Shown here: positions 13,410 to 20,849 of the stretch, in pieces
How positions within the stretch are numbered: position 1 is the first letter of the stretch
How the letters are laid out: each line of letters opens with the position of its first letter
From: Psococerastis gibbosa
Taxonomy: Eukaryota > Arthropoda > Insecta > Psocodea > Psocidae
DNA length: 64,000 bases
Direction of reading: 5' to 3'
Assembly (NCBI GenBank): GCA_963971405.1
Contig: OZ020487.1
Location: 48,519,039 to 48,583,038 of the forward strand
Translations under genes and position numbers: made by a program
Notes under the pieces: generated by a model
The model's input: only the letters and a program-made list of their open reading frames with translations
Databases searched by the model: none
Told to the model about the DNA's origin: nothing

Positions 13410-13905
13410 GGGGGTTCCTGGGACACTTTTAGGCCACTCTTGCTTTTTACCTCCGGGCATGGGGGTTCCTGGGACACTTTTAGGCCACTCTTGCTTTTTA
13501 CCTCCGGGCATCATTATTGTTCTAATTGTACATTGTCAGCCTCCGGCTATCACTTATTTTATACTACTTCTATGCTAACCTTGTAGCCTATAAAACCACA
13601 ACACATCATATCACAGGGGGTTTCTGGGACACTTTTAGGCCACTCTTGCTTTTTACCTCCGGGCATCATTTATGTTCTTATTGTACGTTGTCAGCCTCCG
13701 GCTATCAATTATTTTATACTACTTATATGCTAACCTTGTAGCCTATAAAACCACAACACATCATATCACAGGGGGTTTCTGGGACACTTTTAGGCCACTC
13801 TTGCTTTCTACCTCCGGGCATCATTATTGTTCTTATTCTACGTTGTCAGCCTCCGGCTACCACTTATTTTATACTATACTTATATGCTAACCTTGTAGCC
13901 TTTCT
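13410..13905 (+). repeat. TIR tandem repeats, 155-bp period (left)
   Basis: Units headed by GGGGG-TTYCTGGGACAC start at 13410 (a short 51-bp unit), 13461, 13616 and 13771 (the last partial). Full units are 155 bp. Each full unit includes GTCAGCCTCCGGCTA and a CTATAAAAC stretch, giving TATAAAA sites near 13589 and 13744. A further TATAAAAG lies at 13403 at the tip. Short open frames in these units differ only by the repeats and are not genes. The mirror array is at 27346-27841. Confidence 0.9.
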
Positions 13906-13942
13906 TCTTCTTCCCTTCTCTTCTTCTTCTTCTTCTTCTTCA
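13906..13942 (+). repeat. TTC microsatellite in the left TIR
   Basis: A pyrimidine tract of TTC triplets, with the mirror GAA tract near 27311-27352 in the right TIR. Another short TTC run lies near 14223-14236. These tracts flank the SINE-bearing segment duplicated on the right side. Confidence 0.8.
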
Positions 13943-13995
13943 CACAGTGTAAGGGGGTCGCCCCCTCCTGTTATCGGACATCATTCTCATTGTTT

Positions 13996-14209
13996 AAATA
14001 AATAAATAAATAAGGACTTTTTGTTCTATTACTAAGCCAACCTAGCGGAGTTAGGGCTATAAAGCCCTCTCTTACACTCAACTAGGAAGGCCCGGGACCG
14101 CCTGCTTTACATGCCCTCCGAAGCATGACCAGAAAATGTAGCAAGTGTAGGACTCGAACCAACAACCTTTCGGGTGAAAGTTGGAGTCCGTACCACCACT
14201 CTACATGTC
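13996..14209 (-). mobile_element. tRNA-derived SINE inside the left Polinton TIR
   Basis: A 214-bp SINE on the minus strand. The head reads GACATGTAGAGTGGTGGTAC (A-box-like), followed by GGTTCGAGTCC (a perfect Pol III B-box type sequence), then a tRNA-unrelated body and a TTTA-repeat tail. It is flanked by 14-bp duplications (AAACAATGAGAATG on the minus strand) at 14210-14223 and 13982-13995. The same insertion, with the same duplication, is present in the right TIR. Further family members lie at 39369, 50769 and 62236. It is not a functional tRNA gene, since a proper acceptor-stem pairing is absent. Confidence 0.85.
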
Positions 14210-14312
14210 CATTCTCATTGTTTCTTCTTCTTCTTCACGTAGCCTACATACCGTATTTCGGGCGATTTCGCCTCCGCAATGATTATTTATTTGATTTACA
14301 TCATTTCATAGT

Positions 14313-14530
14313 CTATGATTAAGATAATCTTTCACCTTCACCATTATTATTGAAGCAATAGTATGTTTCTTTCAACCATTGGTTTTTAATAATCATTATC
14401 TAATTATAAGCTTAAAACTAGTTATGTAATTAATAAAACAAAAACAGAAATATTTAAAGAAATTATTCATATATTTACATTTCATATTATTGGTGTAGTT
14501 AACATAATACTTCAGTACATAATGAAATCT
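14313..14530. other. AT-rich unique spacer inside the Polinton left end
   Basis: Very AT-rich sequence between the inner TIR edge and the 3' end of the 101-aa gene. It is absent from the right arm, where the TIR edge joins directly to a remnant of that gene. No frame or RNA gene is seen. Confidence 0.5.
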
Positions 14531-14836
14531 TCATTCTAGGATCTGTATGTTGACACTATTTTTTCCCCTATGGCTTGGAACGATGAGATACATCTCAGCT
14601 CCTGGAGTGACTTTGCTTCCTTGAAAGGCTGACAGGTATAGTTGAGGTATAAAACACTCCACAACTTCTTTTTCCGGTCCTCGCAGTATCACTTTCACAG
14701 CTGGCCCATATTCTGTTTTGTCTATCTGCACTATTTTCAGTATTTGGTACTTAGCTCCAATCACCAGTTTTCGCATTGACATGGTGGGCCCGGCTTCTTG
14801 GTTGATGGCATTAACTTTATCACATAGAGATGCCAT
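14531..14836 (-). CDS. Conserved small Polinton protein, 101 aa, function unknown
   Basis: An intact 101-codon frame starting at ATG 14836. Residues about 26-52 read KYQILKIVQIDKTEYGPAVK, then a beta-rich segment with ECFIPQLYLSAF and ends SVNIQILE. The pattern of a short strand, T-x-YG and alternating hydrophobics suggests a small beta-barrel, perhaps an OB-like nucleic-acid binding protein. That is inference only; I recall similar short proteins in other Polintons but cannot name the family. Its upstream sequence resembles that of PolB. A truncated second copy of its first codons lies at 26624-26655 next to the right TIR. Confidence 0.65.
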   Translation of the reverse strand: MASLCDKVNAINQEAGPTMSMRKLVIGAKYQILKIVQIDKTEYGPAVKVILRGPEKEVVECFIPQLYLSAFQGSKVTPGAEMYLIVPSHRGKNSVNIQILE

Positions 14837-14925
14837 GTTCTAAGATTACACAAATTCACTTGTAAAGTTGGCGTAGTATTACTTGAATGAAGGTTTGGTC
14901 TCAACTAAGCCCCTCAACTGAGATG
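14837..14925 (-). promoter_or_regulatory. Shared upstream module, copy in front of the 101-aa gene
   Basis: Read outward from the start codon, this has AGATTACACAAATT, AAAGTTG, GTATTACTTGAATGAAGGTTTG and CTCAACTAAGCCCCTCAAC. The same ordered blocks lie upstream of PolB (26331-26405) and of the truncated copy (26553-26623). Sequence kept next to three start codons suggests a promoter or leader. Common descent by duplication without function is the alternative. Confidence 0.55.
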
Positions 14926-15240
14926 AGGGTGTATATCAGGTAAAATCATGTTGTGAGGGCCACAGCCGGAGGGGGGATAGTTAAGTAATTTCTCCATTGC
15001 ACCATATTTGTTAATGTAGGAATCGTTTCTTAATGTTGATCTCTCATACACATCGGTGTATTATAGGCAGCTTACAACCTTAAATCAAATGACTGATTTG
15101 TCCTTCTGTACCTAAGGCACTACATTTATGGTACCCCACCTAGTTCTAAATCGATTGTGTCTCATTATCTCTCTTTAATGACCATAATTAACCGGGTTGT
15201 ATATGTAACATGTGTGAAATAGCATCAGTTGCAATTGAAA
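14926..15240. other. Divergent intergenic region before the unknown gene pair
   Basis: Non-coding sequence between the minus-strand 101-aa gene and the plus-strand unknown gene. It contains CAGCCGGAGG near 14965, which echoes a motif of the TIR tandem units. No TATA box was placed with confidence. Confidence 0.4.
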
Positions 15241-15936
15241 ATGAAGGGTGTCTTGACCACATATTATCCACTTCGTGATGGACTAAGCATTATTGTTGGT
15301 TTGCAATTCAAAGCATCAGCATTCGAAGTATACATCATAGTTGGTGATAAGGATCATGAAATTATATTCAATATGATCGAATGGCAGTCATGGTGTGCAA
15401 CATTACAATCCTTTCGTTTATATCTACATAAGAAAACAATGTGTGGAAATATGATATGGACTCCTAATTTCATCAAATCAAACCTGACGATGATGTTAAC
15501 GAATGATAATGAATTGGAAATGAAGTCCTCATCATCACATATTAAACTATCTAAAATAAATATTGAGAACATACAAGCGTTGAAAGCAATTCTTCATATT
15601 GTTTGCCATGAGTTGGAAAAGAAGAAGAGGTTGGCTAATTTCCATCTAAAAAATATTATGGAAGAGATATTTATAGAGTTGGAAACAGATGATGTTTCAA
15701 TGGAAGCTCTTTTACAGTTTGCCCAATCTCCAGCTCCAATAGTAGCTACTATCGAGGATGTTCGCAGTAAACTATTGTGGAAGAAGCATCAAAATCAATC
15801 AAATCGTATGTATTTAGAAATTATAACCATCTATGAAAATGAGTTGTGCTATGAGATACTTAAGCGCTGGTTGGAGCGAGCTAAAGTCATTATCAATCAG
15901 ACTGTTGAACACGATGGAACCGCTGGGGATAATTGA
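15241..15936 (+). CDS. Unknown Polinton protein A, 231 aa
   Basis: The open frame extends upstream to a TTG, but the first ATG is at 15241 and is taken as the start. Residues near the N terminus read GVLTTYYPLRDGLSIIVG, followed by alternating hydrophobic stretches, an acidic and serine-rich middle and a helical C-terminal half (HIVCHELEKKKRLANFHL). There is no signal peptide or membrane segment. I do not recognise a domain. It overlaps the next gene by 23 bp in another frame, which suggests co-transcription. It could be a virion or replication accessory protein, or its overlap could be decoded by frameshifting. Confidence in coding is good; function is unknown. Confidence 0.7.
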   Translation: MKGVLTTYYPLRDGLSIIVGLQFKASAFEVYIIVGDKDHEIIFNMIEWQSWCATLQSFRLYLHKKTMCGNMIWTPNFIKSNLTMMLTNDNELEMKSSSSHIKLSKINIENIQALKAILHIVCHELEKKKRLANFHLKNIMEEIFIELETDDVSMEALLQFAQSPAPIVATIEDVRSKLLWKKHQNQSNRMYLEIITIYENELCYEILKRWLERAKVIINQTVEHDGTAGDN

Positions 15937-16405
15937 GTTTCAAGGTTTCAAAGATAATGAAAATAATTTCATCATCAAAGAATTGGCTATGGGCCCTGCA
16001 TGCAAGAACCAGTATGAACATTGGTTTTTCCGTCCACCCTTTCCATTCACCAATCTTACAAATCAAGTAAAAAGCAACAACACATGGTGCACAAATAATC
16101 TCCATAAGCTTCGTTGGGAAGAGGGGAACGTGGACTACATTCATTTAAAGAATATTTTACTAGAGTTTGCTAACCAATATGTTAGAATTGCTACTAAAGG
16201 AAAGGAGAAACAAGTTTGGCTTGCAGGAATACTAGAATGTGTTGTGTATGACTTGGACTCTGTGCTTCTGAGGAGTTTTGAGAAGTTACCTCATCTAGAA
16301 GCTAAGAAATGTATTCATACAGGAAACTGTGCAATGATCAATTTGAGGAAACTACAGAAATGGTTTCAAGATGTCAATTGTTTAATTGATGATGATGTTG
16401 ATTAA
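15914..16405 (+). CDS. Unknown Polinton protein B, 163 aa
   Basis: The start is placed at ATG 15914 (MEPLGIIEFQGFKDNENNF); in-frame ATGs also exist at 15833 and 15839. Motifs are IEFQGF near the N terminus, FRPPFPFTNL, then VWLAGILECVVYDLDSV and a C-terminal HTGNCAMINLRKLQKWF. The spaced acidic residues (E in IEFQ, D-x-D later) loosely recall a DEDD-type exonuclease fold, but that is a guess. I recall similar proteins in other animal mobile elements. The stop is followed directly by AATAAA at 16406-16411, a likely polyadenylation signal, and the integrase gene ends convergently 13 bp away. Confidence 0.65.
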   Translation: MEPLGIIEFQGFKDNENNFIIKELAMGPACKNQYEHWFFRPPFPFTNLTNQVKSNNTWCTNNLHKLRWEEGNVDYIHLKNILLEFANQYVRIATKGKEKQVWLAGILECVVYDLDSVLLRSFEKLPHLEAKKCIHTGNCAMINLRKLQKWFQDVNCLIDDDVD

Positions 16406-16411
16406 AATAAA
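16406..16411 (+). terminator. Polyadenylation signal AATAAA after the unknown gene pair
   Basis: AATAAA directly follows the stop codon of the upstream plus-strand gene. The convergent integrase gene ends at 16419, so the transcripts probably overlap at their 3' ends. Confidence 0.5.
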
Positions 16412-16418
16412 GTTATGT

Positions 16419-17333
16419 TTATAAAATTTCCGTTTTATTAATCCATGTAGGTTTCGGGAAACCAAGCCACTTCACATACAATTTATCCTTAGACTTTTTC
16501 AACACTTTCTCCACCAAATATACATCTGTGTGCTTGGTTTTCTGCAACTCTTCCATATACCACGACCCTAATATAGGTTCACCATCCATAGCCTCAAGGA
16601 GATAGGTAGTAGGTCGAGTAGGTTGTACAAGACGCACACGAAATACTTCTGTAGACCAGTTCGGTTGGTAACCCTTCTCAAATAAGGCTTTCTGCTTGCT
16701 GATTCTGACGGGATCACCCTCTCGAAATTTCTGTTTGGTACTACCTTTCTCATCAACAGCTCTATACATAGATAATAATTTTGCTTCATGTTCTTCTCCC
16801 ACATCGGCAGGACACATCTTAATGGTCCTATGCTTCGTAGTGTTGTATTGTTGCACTAAGCGAGGTACTAAATGTAACCACTTATAACCACCCTGCAAGC
16901 TGAATTCCTTCCACATTCGATTTTTCAGAGTGCGATTCCAACGTTCAATAATTGAAGCTTTCAGTGTAGAATAAGTAGCATAATGATTAATGTTATATTG
17001 TTTTAGAATACATTTCATTTGTATATTGAAAAATTCCAGTCCCATATCTGTCTGAAGGTGGGCAGGAGCTTGAGGAGCTCTATCGAGAATTTTTACAAAA
17101 GCTTCAGTTACATCCTTCATAGATTTAGTTTTAACTGCTTCTGCATGGCCGAACTTTGTGAATGCATTTATCACTGTTAGAATATATTTATATCCTTTAT
17201 TAATCCTTGAATATGGAATCATTTCCACCAGATCTGCTTGCCATAAATCATGCATTCCTTTAACAGTCACATGGCGTCGGGGATAATTCCGTCGAGCAGG
17301 TCGATGAATTTCATCAACCAAAGCTTGTTTCAT
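16419..17333 (-). CDS. Polinton integrase (RVE/DDE) with C-terminal chromodomain
   Basis: A 304-aa integrase that inserts the element DNA into host chromosomes. The core has HDLWQADLVEM (first catalytic Asp, D34), LQTDMGLEFF (D96) and IIERWNRTLKNRMW (E130), i.e. a DDE triad with about 33 residues between D96 and E130. The C terminus (about 268-304, TDVYLVEKVLKKSKDKLYVKWLGF in part) resembles a chromodomain, which may target modified chromatin. The zinc-binding HHCC region found in retroviral integrases is not present in this frame. Its start overlaps the stop of the upstream gene in an ATGA, implying one transcript. No stops or frameshifts are seen. Confidence 0.93.
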   Translation of the reverse strand: MKQALVDEIHRPARRNYPRRHVTVKGMHDLWQADLVEMIPYSRINKGYKYILTVINAFTKFGHAEAVKTKSMKDVTEAFVKILDRAPQAPAHLQTDMGLEFFNIQMKCILKQYNINHYATYSTLKASIIERWNRTLKNRMWKEFSLQGGYKWLHLVPRLVQQYNTTKHRTIKMCPADVGEEHEAKLLSMYRAVDEKGSTKQKFREGDPVRISKQKALFEKGYQPNWSTEVFRVRLVQPTRPTTYLLEAMDGEPILGSWYMEELQKTKHTDVYLVEKVLKKSKDKLYVKWLGFPKPTWINKTEIL

Positions 17334-18031
17334 TGAATAATAATATTTGCTTCTCGCAATTCGTTGATAATATTAATGATTTCGTTTTGATGGCTTGTAT
17401 GTCCTGCGGCATGTGATGCATTAAGTAAGCGTAATCGTTCAACTAATTCATTTGGATCATTCCAATATTGATATTCACCACCAGATTTTATTCCAAAAAG
17501 CGGTTTAACAATATTTTTATATTTATAACGTTGACTGCTCCTAAGACGACCACTAGTGGTTAAATGAGCTCCAGTTCTTTCCAATATATCTTTATAGGCT
17601 TGTAAATCTTCCAAAGTATAGTTTTCAGGTTTGTTCAATGTTAATAATTGATACAAACCCAATGTGCCTTGCCATGTTTTATCTTCGATTGTGATCGAAT
17701 CATCATCAGCATTAAAATGTACAGGGTATGAACCTAGCATAAATACACCTTCATTACTTCGTGTTACTCCATAGTATGTATCAATGGTTTTCCTATTATA
17801 TTGATTAGGCATTAATAAGTCTAAATATTTGCTAACTCCAGGTTTATGAATTGCTCTTGCTATCGCTGTTTGTTTGTTCAGCTCAATTAATTCTTGTAGA
17901 GGTTTCAAGACAGGTTTTAACTTCCGCTCTTGCTGAGAAGCCTCATTGTGTAGATCACGTTTAAGATTAAGGTACTTTTGTTGCAGAGCTTTGCGTATGT
18001 TGATAATATTCTTGATAACTTTGGTATCCAT
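17330..18031 (-). CDS. Conserved Polinton protein of unknown function, 233 aa
   Basis: An intact frame beginning at ATG 18031, with a basic helical N terminus (residues 1-60, likely coiled coil), a middle with FMLGSYPVHFN, and a well-ordered C-terminal part: YTLEDLQAYKDILERTGAHL, then RYKYKNIVKPLF, and WNDPNELVERLRLLNASHAAG before HQNEIINIINELREANII. From memory, this DPNELVxRLRLL-type ending is common in proteins linked to Polintons and is often encoded beside the integrase. Its role is unproven; a virion or DNA-packaging function is possible. It overlaps the integrase gene by 4 bp and lies 47 bp downstream of the ATPase gene, so the three may form one minus-strand unit. Confidence 0.8.
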   Translation of the reverse strand: MDTKVIKNIINIRKALQQKYLNLKRDLHNEASQQERKLKPVLKPLQELIELNKQTAIARAIHKPGVSKYLDLLMPNQYNRKTIDTYYGVTRSNEGVFMLGSYPVHFNADDDSITIEDKTWQGTLGLYQLLTLNKPENYTLEDLQAYKDILERTGAHLTTSGRLRSSQRYKYKNIVKPLFGIKSGGEYQYWNDPNELVERLRLLNASHAAGHTSHQNEIINIINELREANIIIQ

Positions 18032-18078
18032 ATCTACTACACCGTGTTATAGTCGAATGAATAATGATGAGTTACGTG

Positions 18079-18837
18079 TTAAGCAGAGTTATTTATATCT
18101 TTGAAATAGTGATCGAATCCCTGCCGATATCGTCCATCATTTAATCCAAAATCTTTTGCAATAACTAGGAATGTATGTGACTCTTTCCATGCTTCCGCAC
18201 AGAGTTTCATGAATGTCGCTAAATTCATATCTCCCGCAACATGGTCTCTATACACATTCTTTATATTAAGCAAATCCTGTTTGAATAATACGATAAAATT
18301 CAAATTATCTCGCAGCAAATGTTTCGGAATGGAGGTATAGGTCTGAGTGAGATAGAAGCAATCAACCCCTTTATGACGACCCATAGAGTAGACATTTCGA
18401 ATTTCCCCTTGAGATTCACATGAAACATCATCGAATATTAGCACAGAGTTAGGTTTGATGTCAGAGAGTGGTGTAACTGAATCGCCTGACCCTGTAAAAG
18501 TCATCCCACGAATAGAATTGATATTTTTCTCAAGCTGCTGGTATTTATGTTGAAACAATGTCTTGCAGAATAAGTACACATTTTCAAATCGTAGACCAAA
18601 CGGATGATATATCATGCTGCATAGTAGGCTTGTTTTACCACAACCTGATGGACCGCAGATTGTACCACGAATCGATGCAGGAAGTAAAGGCCCATTCTTT
18701 CTATTACTCCGTACATTTTCATCTTCTTGACTTAGAATCACACTGAACTTATGTCTTTGTGGTACAAGCTTCATTATATGAGTGATTAAAAAAGCTATAA
18801 ATACCACTGTATATACAAACATTTTACTCATTCGCAT
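18079..18837 (-). CDS. A32-like DNA-packaging ATPase
   Basis: A 252-aa FtsK/HerA-type ATPase expected to pump element DNA into capsids. The Walker A motif is GPSGCGKTS (residues 62-70), Walker B is SVLIFDDV (131-138), and a Gln motif follows in YLTQTYTSIPKHLLRDNLN. The N-terminal 21 residues are hydrophobic (MFVYTVVFIAFLITHI), unusual for this family. Translation may instead begin at Met22 (MKLVPQRHKF). Its start lies only 12 bp from the start codon of the divergent PLA2 gene, so the two transcripts must overlap or share a very compact promoter. Confidence 0.92.
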   Translation of the reverse strand: MRMSKMFVYTVVFIAFLITHIMKLVPQRHKFSVILSQEDENVRSNRKNGPLLPASIRGTICGPSGCGKTSLLCSMIYHPFGLRFENVYLFCKTLFQHKYQQLEKNINSIRGMTFTGSGDSVTPLSDIKPNSVLIFDDVSCESQGEIRNVYSMGRHKGVDCFYLTQTYTSIPKHLLRDNLNFIVLFKQDLLNIKNVYRDHVAGDMNLATFMKLCAEAWKESHTFLVIAKDFGLNDGRYRQGFDHYFKDINNSA

Positions 18838-18849
18838 TTGAGAATACCT

Positions 18850-19569
18850 ATGTTGAACAACATAATTAATAAGTTACCAATTGAAGCACATATCCCCGGC
18901 TATCAATTTTGCGGACCAGGCACTAAGTTAGAAAAACGATTACTTCGTGGAGATCGAGGGAGAAACAAACTTGATCAAGCTTGTCGTGAACATGATATAG
19001 CCTATTCACAATCATCAGATATAACTAGTCGACACGTGGCTGATAAAAATTTGGCAGATCAAGCGTGGCAACGTGTAAAAGCAAAAGATTCGTCTGTAGG
19101 GGAAAAAATCGTTGCTTTAGGTGTAGCAGCTGCAATGAAAGTTAAACGAAAGCTGGGATTTGGGTTGAAGCGGAAAGTGTCTTTCAGATCACTATTGACT
19201 TCAGCTAAGAAAGCGATAAAGCTTACAAAACCACCCACTGTGGCGGATGCAATCAAGATCGCATATAAATCTGTGAAAAATTTAAAGGGAGATAAAAGGA
19301 AACCTCCTCGAATCATACCTATTGCCAAGACAGGTGGTATATTACCACTTATCCCGATATTTGCGGGGCTTTCTGCCCTAGGTGCTCTCTCTGGTGGTGC
19401 TGCAGGAATTGCATCGGCTGCTAATAAAGCCCATAGTGCACAGAAAAAGTATGAAGAAATGAAACGTCATAATCAAACTATGGAATCTATAGCCATTGGA
19501 AAAGGCTTATATTTAGCACCATACAAGAATGGGAGTGGACTCTACTTACATCCTTATTCAAAAAACTAA
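18850..19569 (+). CDS. Phospholipase A2-domain virion protein of Polintons
   Basis: A 239-aa protein. The open frame reaches back to a TTG at 18838; the first ATG at 18850 is used. Near the N terminus are a calcium-loop motif YQFCGPGT (18-25) and an active-site motif LDQACREHDIAY (41-52), as in secreted and parvovirus-type PLA2 domains. A very basic middle follows, then a hydrophobic Gly/Ala segment (ILPLIPIFAGLSALGALSGG) that could insert in membranes. The C terminus repeats GLYLAPYKNGSGLYLHPY. In viruses such domains help breach the endosome during entry, so this is likely a capsid-associated protein. It is followed by the protease gene after 5 bp. Confidence 0.85.
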   Translation: MLNNIINKLPIEAHIPGYQFCGPGTKLEKRLLRGDRGRNKLDQACREHDIAYSQSSDITSRHVADKNLADQAWQRVKAKDSSVGEKIVALGVAAAMKVKRKLGFGLKRKVSFRSLLTSAKKAIKLTKPPTVADAIKIAYKSVKNLKGDKRKPPRIIPIAKTGGILPLIPIFAGLSALGALSGGAAGIASAANKAHSAQKKYEEMKRHNQTMESIAIGKGLYLAPYKNGSGLYLHPYSKN

Positions 19570-19574
19570 GTTGC

Positions 19575-19955
19575 ATGCCTCGGAACCGTCCACTGACTAA
19601 TGTGGAACTTATAAAATTCGCCGCTAATGTTCCTCATTTTCGTGGTGTGTTCATGCGAAATGCACTACCTCACATACCATGGCAACATTATGAAGCTGGA
19701 ATAATTAATTTAGATGATGCTATGGGACCCGGCACACATTGGGTTGCTTACCGCAAGATTAGAAACCAAGTTATATACTTCGATAGCTTTGGAGACTTGA
19801 AACCACCTTTAGAATTGAAACAATATTTTCACAACTGTGCAATATACTACAACTATCAATCATATCAAACCTATTCAACATCAAATTGTGGGCAGTTATG
19901 CCTAAAATTTCTCTACATGAAAGATCCATTTTCCATGATATTAAAAGTTATATAA
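19575..19955 (+). CDS. Adenain-like cysteine protease
   Basis: A 126-aa protease of the adenovirus/Ulp1-like type, expected to mature the capsid proteins. The catalytic residues visible are His55 (GTHWVAY), Asp70 (IYFDSFG) and Cys109 (SNCGQLCLKFL), with Gln residues at 95 and 98 as candidates for the oxyanion position. The length is normal for the Polinton protease. It sits between the PLA2 and minor capsid genes, all on the plus strand with very short gaps, as in a late virion module. Confidence 0.92.
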   Translation: MPRNRPLTNVELIKFAANVPHFRGVFMRNALPHIPWQHYEAGIINLDDAMGPGTHWVAYRKIRNQVIYFDSFGDLKPPLELKQYFHNCAIYYNYQSYQTYSTSNCGQLCLKFLYMKDPFSMILKVI

Positions 19956-19983
19956 GCTATGCATATGTTTGATTTATTATATT

Positions 19984-20679
19984 ATGTCGCTAACATTGAC
20001 ACTAAGTGGTAACAAGTCATTCCTAGGTAGCAATTACTTCCCTCCAATTATACTTGAAGGTGTATGGGAAATCGGCTTGCTTGACCTTGAAACATATAAT
20101 TCAATACCTAATCTCTCAAAGGGTGTGATTAAAATTATAAACGATTCAAAACCTCTGGAGGCTACAATAATTGAATTACCAATAGGATCTTACGAATTAT
20201 CAGACATAGCTAAATATATAAATGAAGAGTGGGGTACTGAAATCGTATCGATAAGCGCGAATCGGAACACCATGCATTCCGTAGTTTGGATAATACTTGA
20301 TGGCTTCACGATTGAAGTAAATGAAGAACTAGGATACCTGCTAGGCTTTGGTTATGATGGGGTGACATTTCTCACAAGTGGAATATATAAATCAACAGAT
20401 AGCATTAAAATATCTAAAGTCAATGCAATTCGAATTAATTGTAATATTACAAGAGGATCATATTTGAATGGTAGACCATCACATGCTGTTCATGAATTTT
20501 ATCCTAATGTACCACCTGGTTATCGGATTGTTGAAGCACCACATACAATCGTCTACCATGCTATAAATACAAATATACTTACAAGTCTAACATTAGACAT
20601 TGTCGATCAAGACAACAACACGGTCGATTTCCGAGGGGAAACTATTACTTTACGTCTTCATTTACGTAAACAATCATGA
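19984..20679 (+). CDS. Minor capsid protein (penton-type)
   Basis: A 231-aa protein that by family would form the capsid vertices. The open frame begins at a TTG at 19969; the first ATG at 19984 (MSLTLTLSGNKS) is used. Diagnostic stretches are ELPIGSYELSDIAKYI, GSYLNGRPSHAVHEFYPNV followed by PPGYRIVEAP, and VDQDNNTVDFRGETITLRLH at the C terminus. These match my memory of the conserved Polinton minor capsid family, a single jelly-roll. Its stop overlaps the next small ORF in ATGA. Confidence 0.88.
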   Translation: MSLTLTLSGNKSFLGSNYFPPIILEGVWEIGLLDLETYNSIPNLSKGVIKIINDSKPLEATIIELPIGSYELSDIAKYINEEWGTEIVSISANRNTMHSVVWIILDGFTIEVNEELGYLLGFGYDGVTFLTSGIYKSTDSIKISKVNAIRINCNITRGSYLNGRPSHAVHEFYPNVPPGYRIVEAPHTIVYHAINTNILTSLTLDIVDQDNNTVDFRGETITLRLHLRKQS

Positions 20680-20849
20680 GAGTATATATTTCACAGCGGT
20701 ATACACCATACAACATTCCAACTCGAGCTTCCACACAAGTACGCTGTGTTAAGCTCACTAATGAGAACAGACGATATTTACAATCAATAGGTTTTAAAAT
20801 CCACGATGACATCAATGCTAAACGTGAAGGAGTCCATTCTCGTGGATGA
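20676..20849 (+). CDS. Small overlapping ORF between capsid genes, 57 aa
   Basis: A 57-codon frame starting MRVYISQRYTPYNIPTRA, with an inner VKLTNENRRYLQSIGFKIHD, basic throughout. Its ATG overlaps the minor capsid stop (ATGA), and its last 44 bp overlap the start of the major capsid gene in another frame. Such tight coupling suggests a real gene, perhaps a small basic virion or cement protein. I do not know its function. A chance frame remains possible. Confidence 0.55.
   Translation: MRVYISQRYTPYNIPTRASTQVRCVKLTNENRRYLQSIGFKIHDDINAKREGVHSRG

Larger units (their letters stand above)
13397..14312 (+). repeat. Polinton left terminal inverted repeat
   Basis: A 916-bp repeat matching 26655-27854 in inverse orientation. 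In order from the tip it has AGTAGATATAAAAG, G-rich-headed tandem units, a TTC-rich tract, a captured SINE with its duplications, and a unique inner part ending at CATTTCATAGT. The copy on the right is longer because one SINE-bearing segment is duplicated there. In Polintons the TIR tips are thought to serve as replication origins for protein-primed synthesis. Confidence 0.95.

Noticed and set aside
13526..13890. Open frames of 71-72 codons within the left TIR, repeated in the right TIR
   Set aside because: They are the same frame read through successive 155-bp tandem units and have no start context or domain; they reflect the repeat, not genes.
14130..14209. tRNA gene suggested by GGTTCGAGTCC
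   Set aside because: The A-box and B-box are present, but the acceptor stem and a sensible anticodon arm are not, and several copies share a SINE body and tail.
13397..14312. CRISPR-like array of regularly spaced repeats
   Set aside because: The 155-bp units are long direct tandem repeats without unique spacers, in an animal-type genome; they are TIR subrepeats.
14125..14322. 65-codon frame across the SINE in the left TIR
   Set aside because: It reads antisense through a non-coding tRNA-derived SINE and the TIR; the matching frame on the right has the same cause.
15354..15572. Minus-strand frames opposite the unknown gene pair
   Set aside because: Shorter than the sense frames and rich in hydrophobic runs typical of antisense reading; the sense frames are better supported.
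18838..18849. TTG start for the PLA2 protein (also TTG at 15229 and 19969)
   Set aside because: Eukaryotic-type genes start at ATG; an in-frame ATG lies 12-15 bases downstream in each case.
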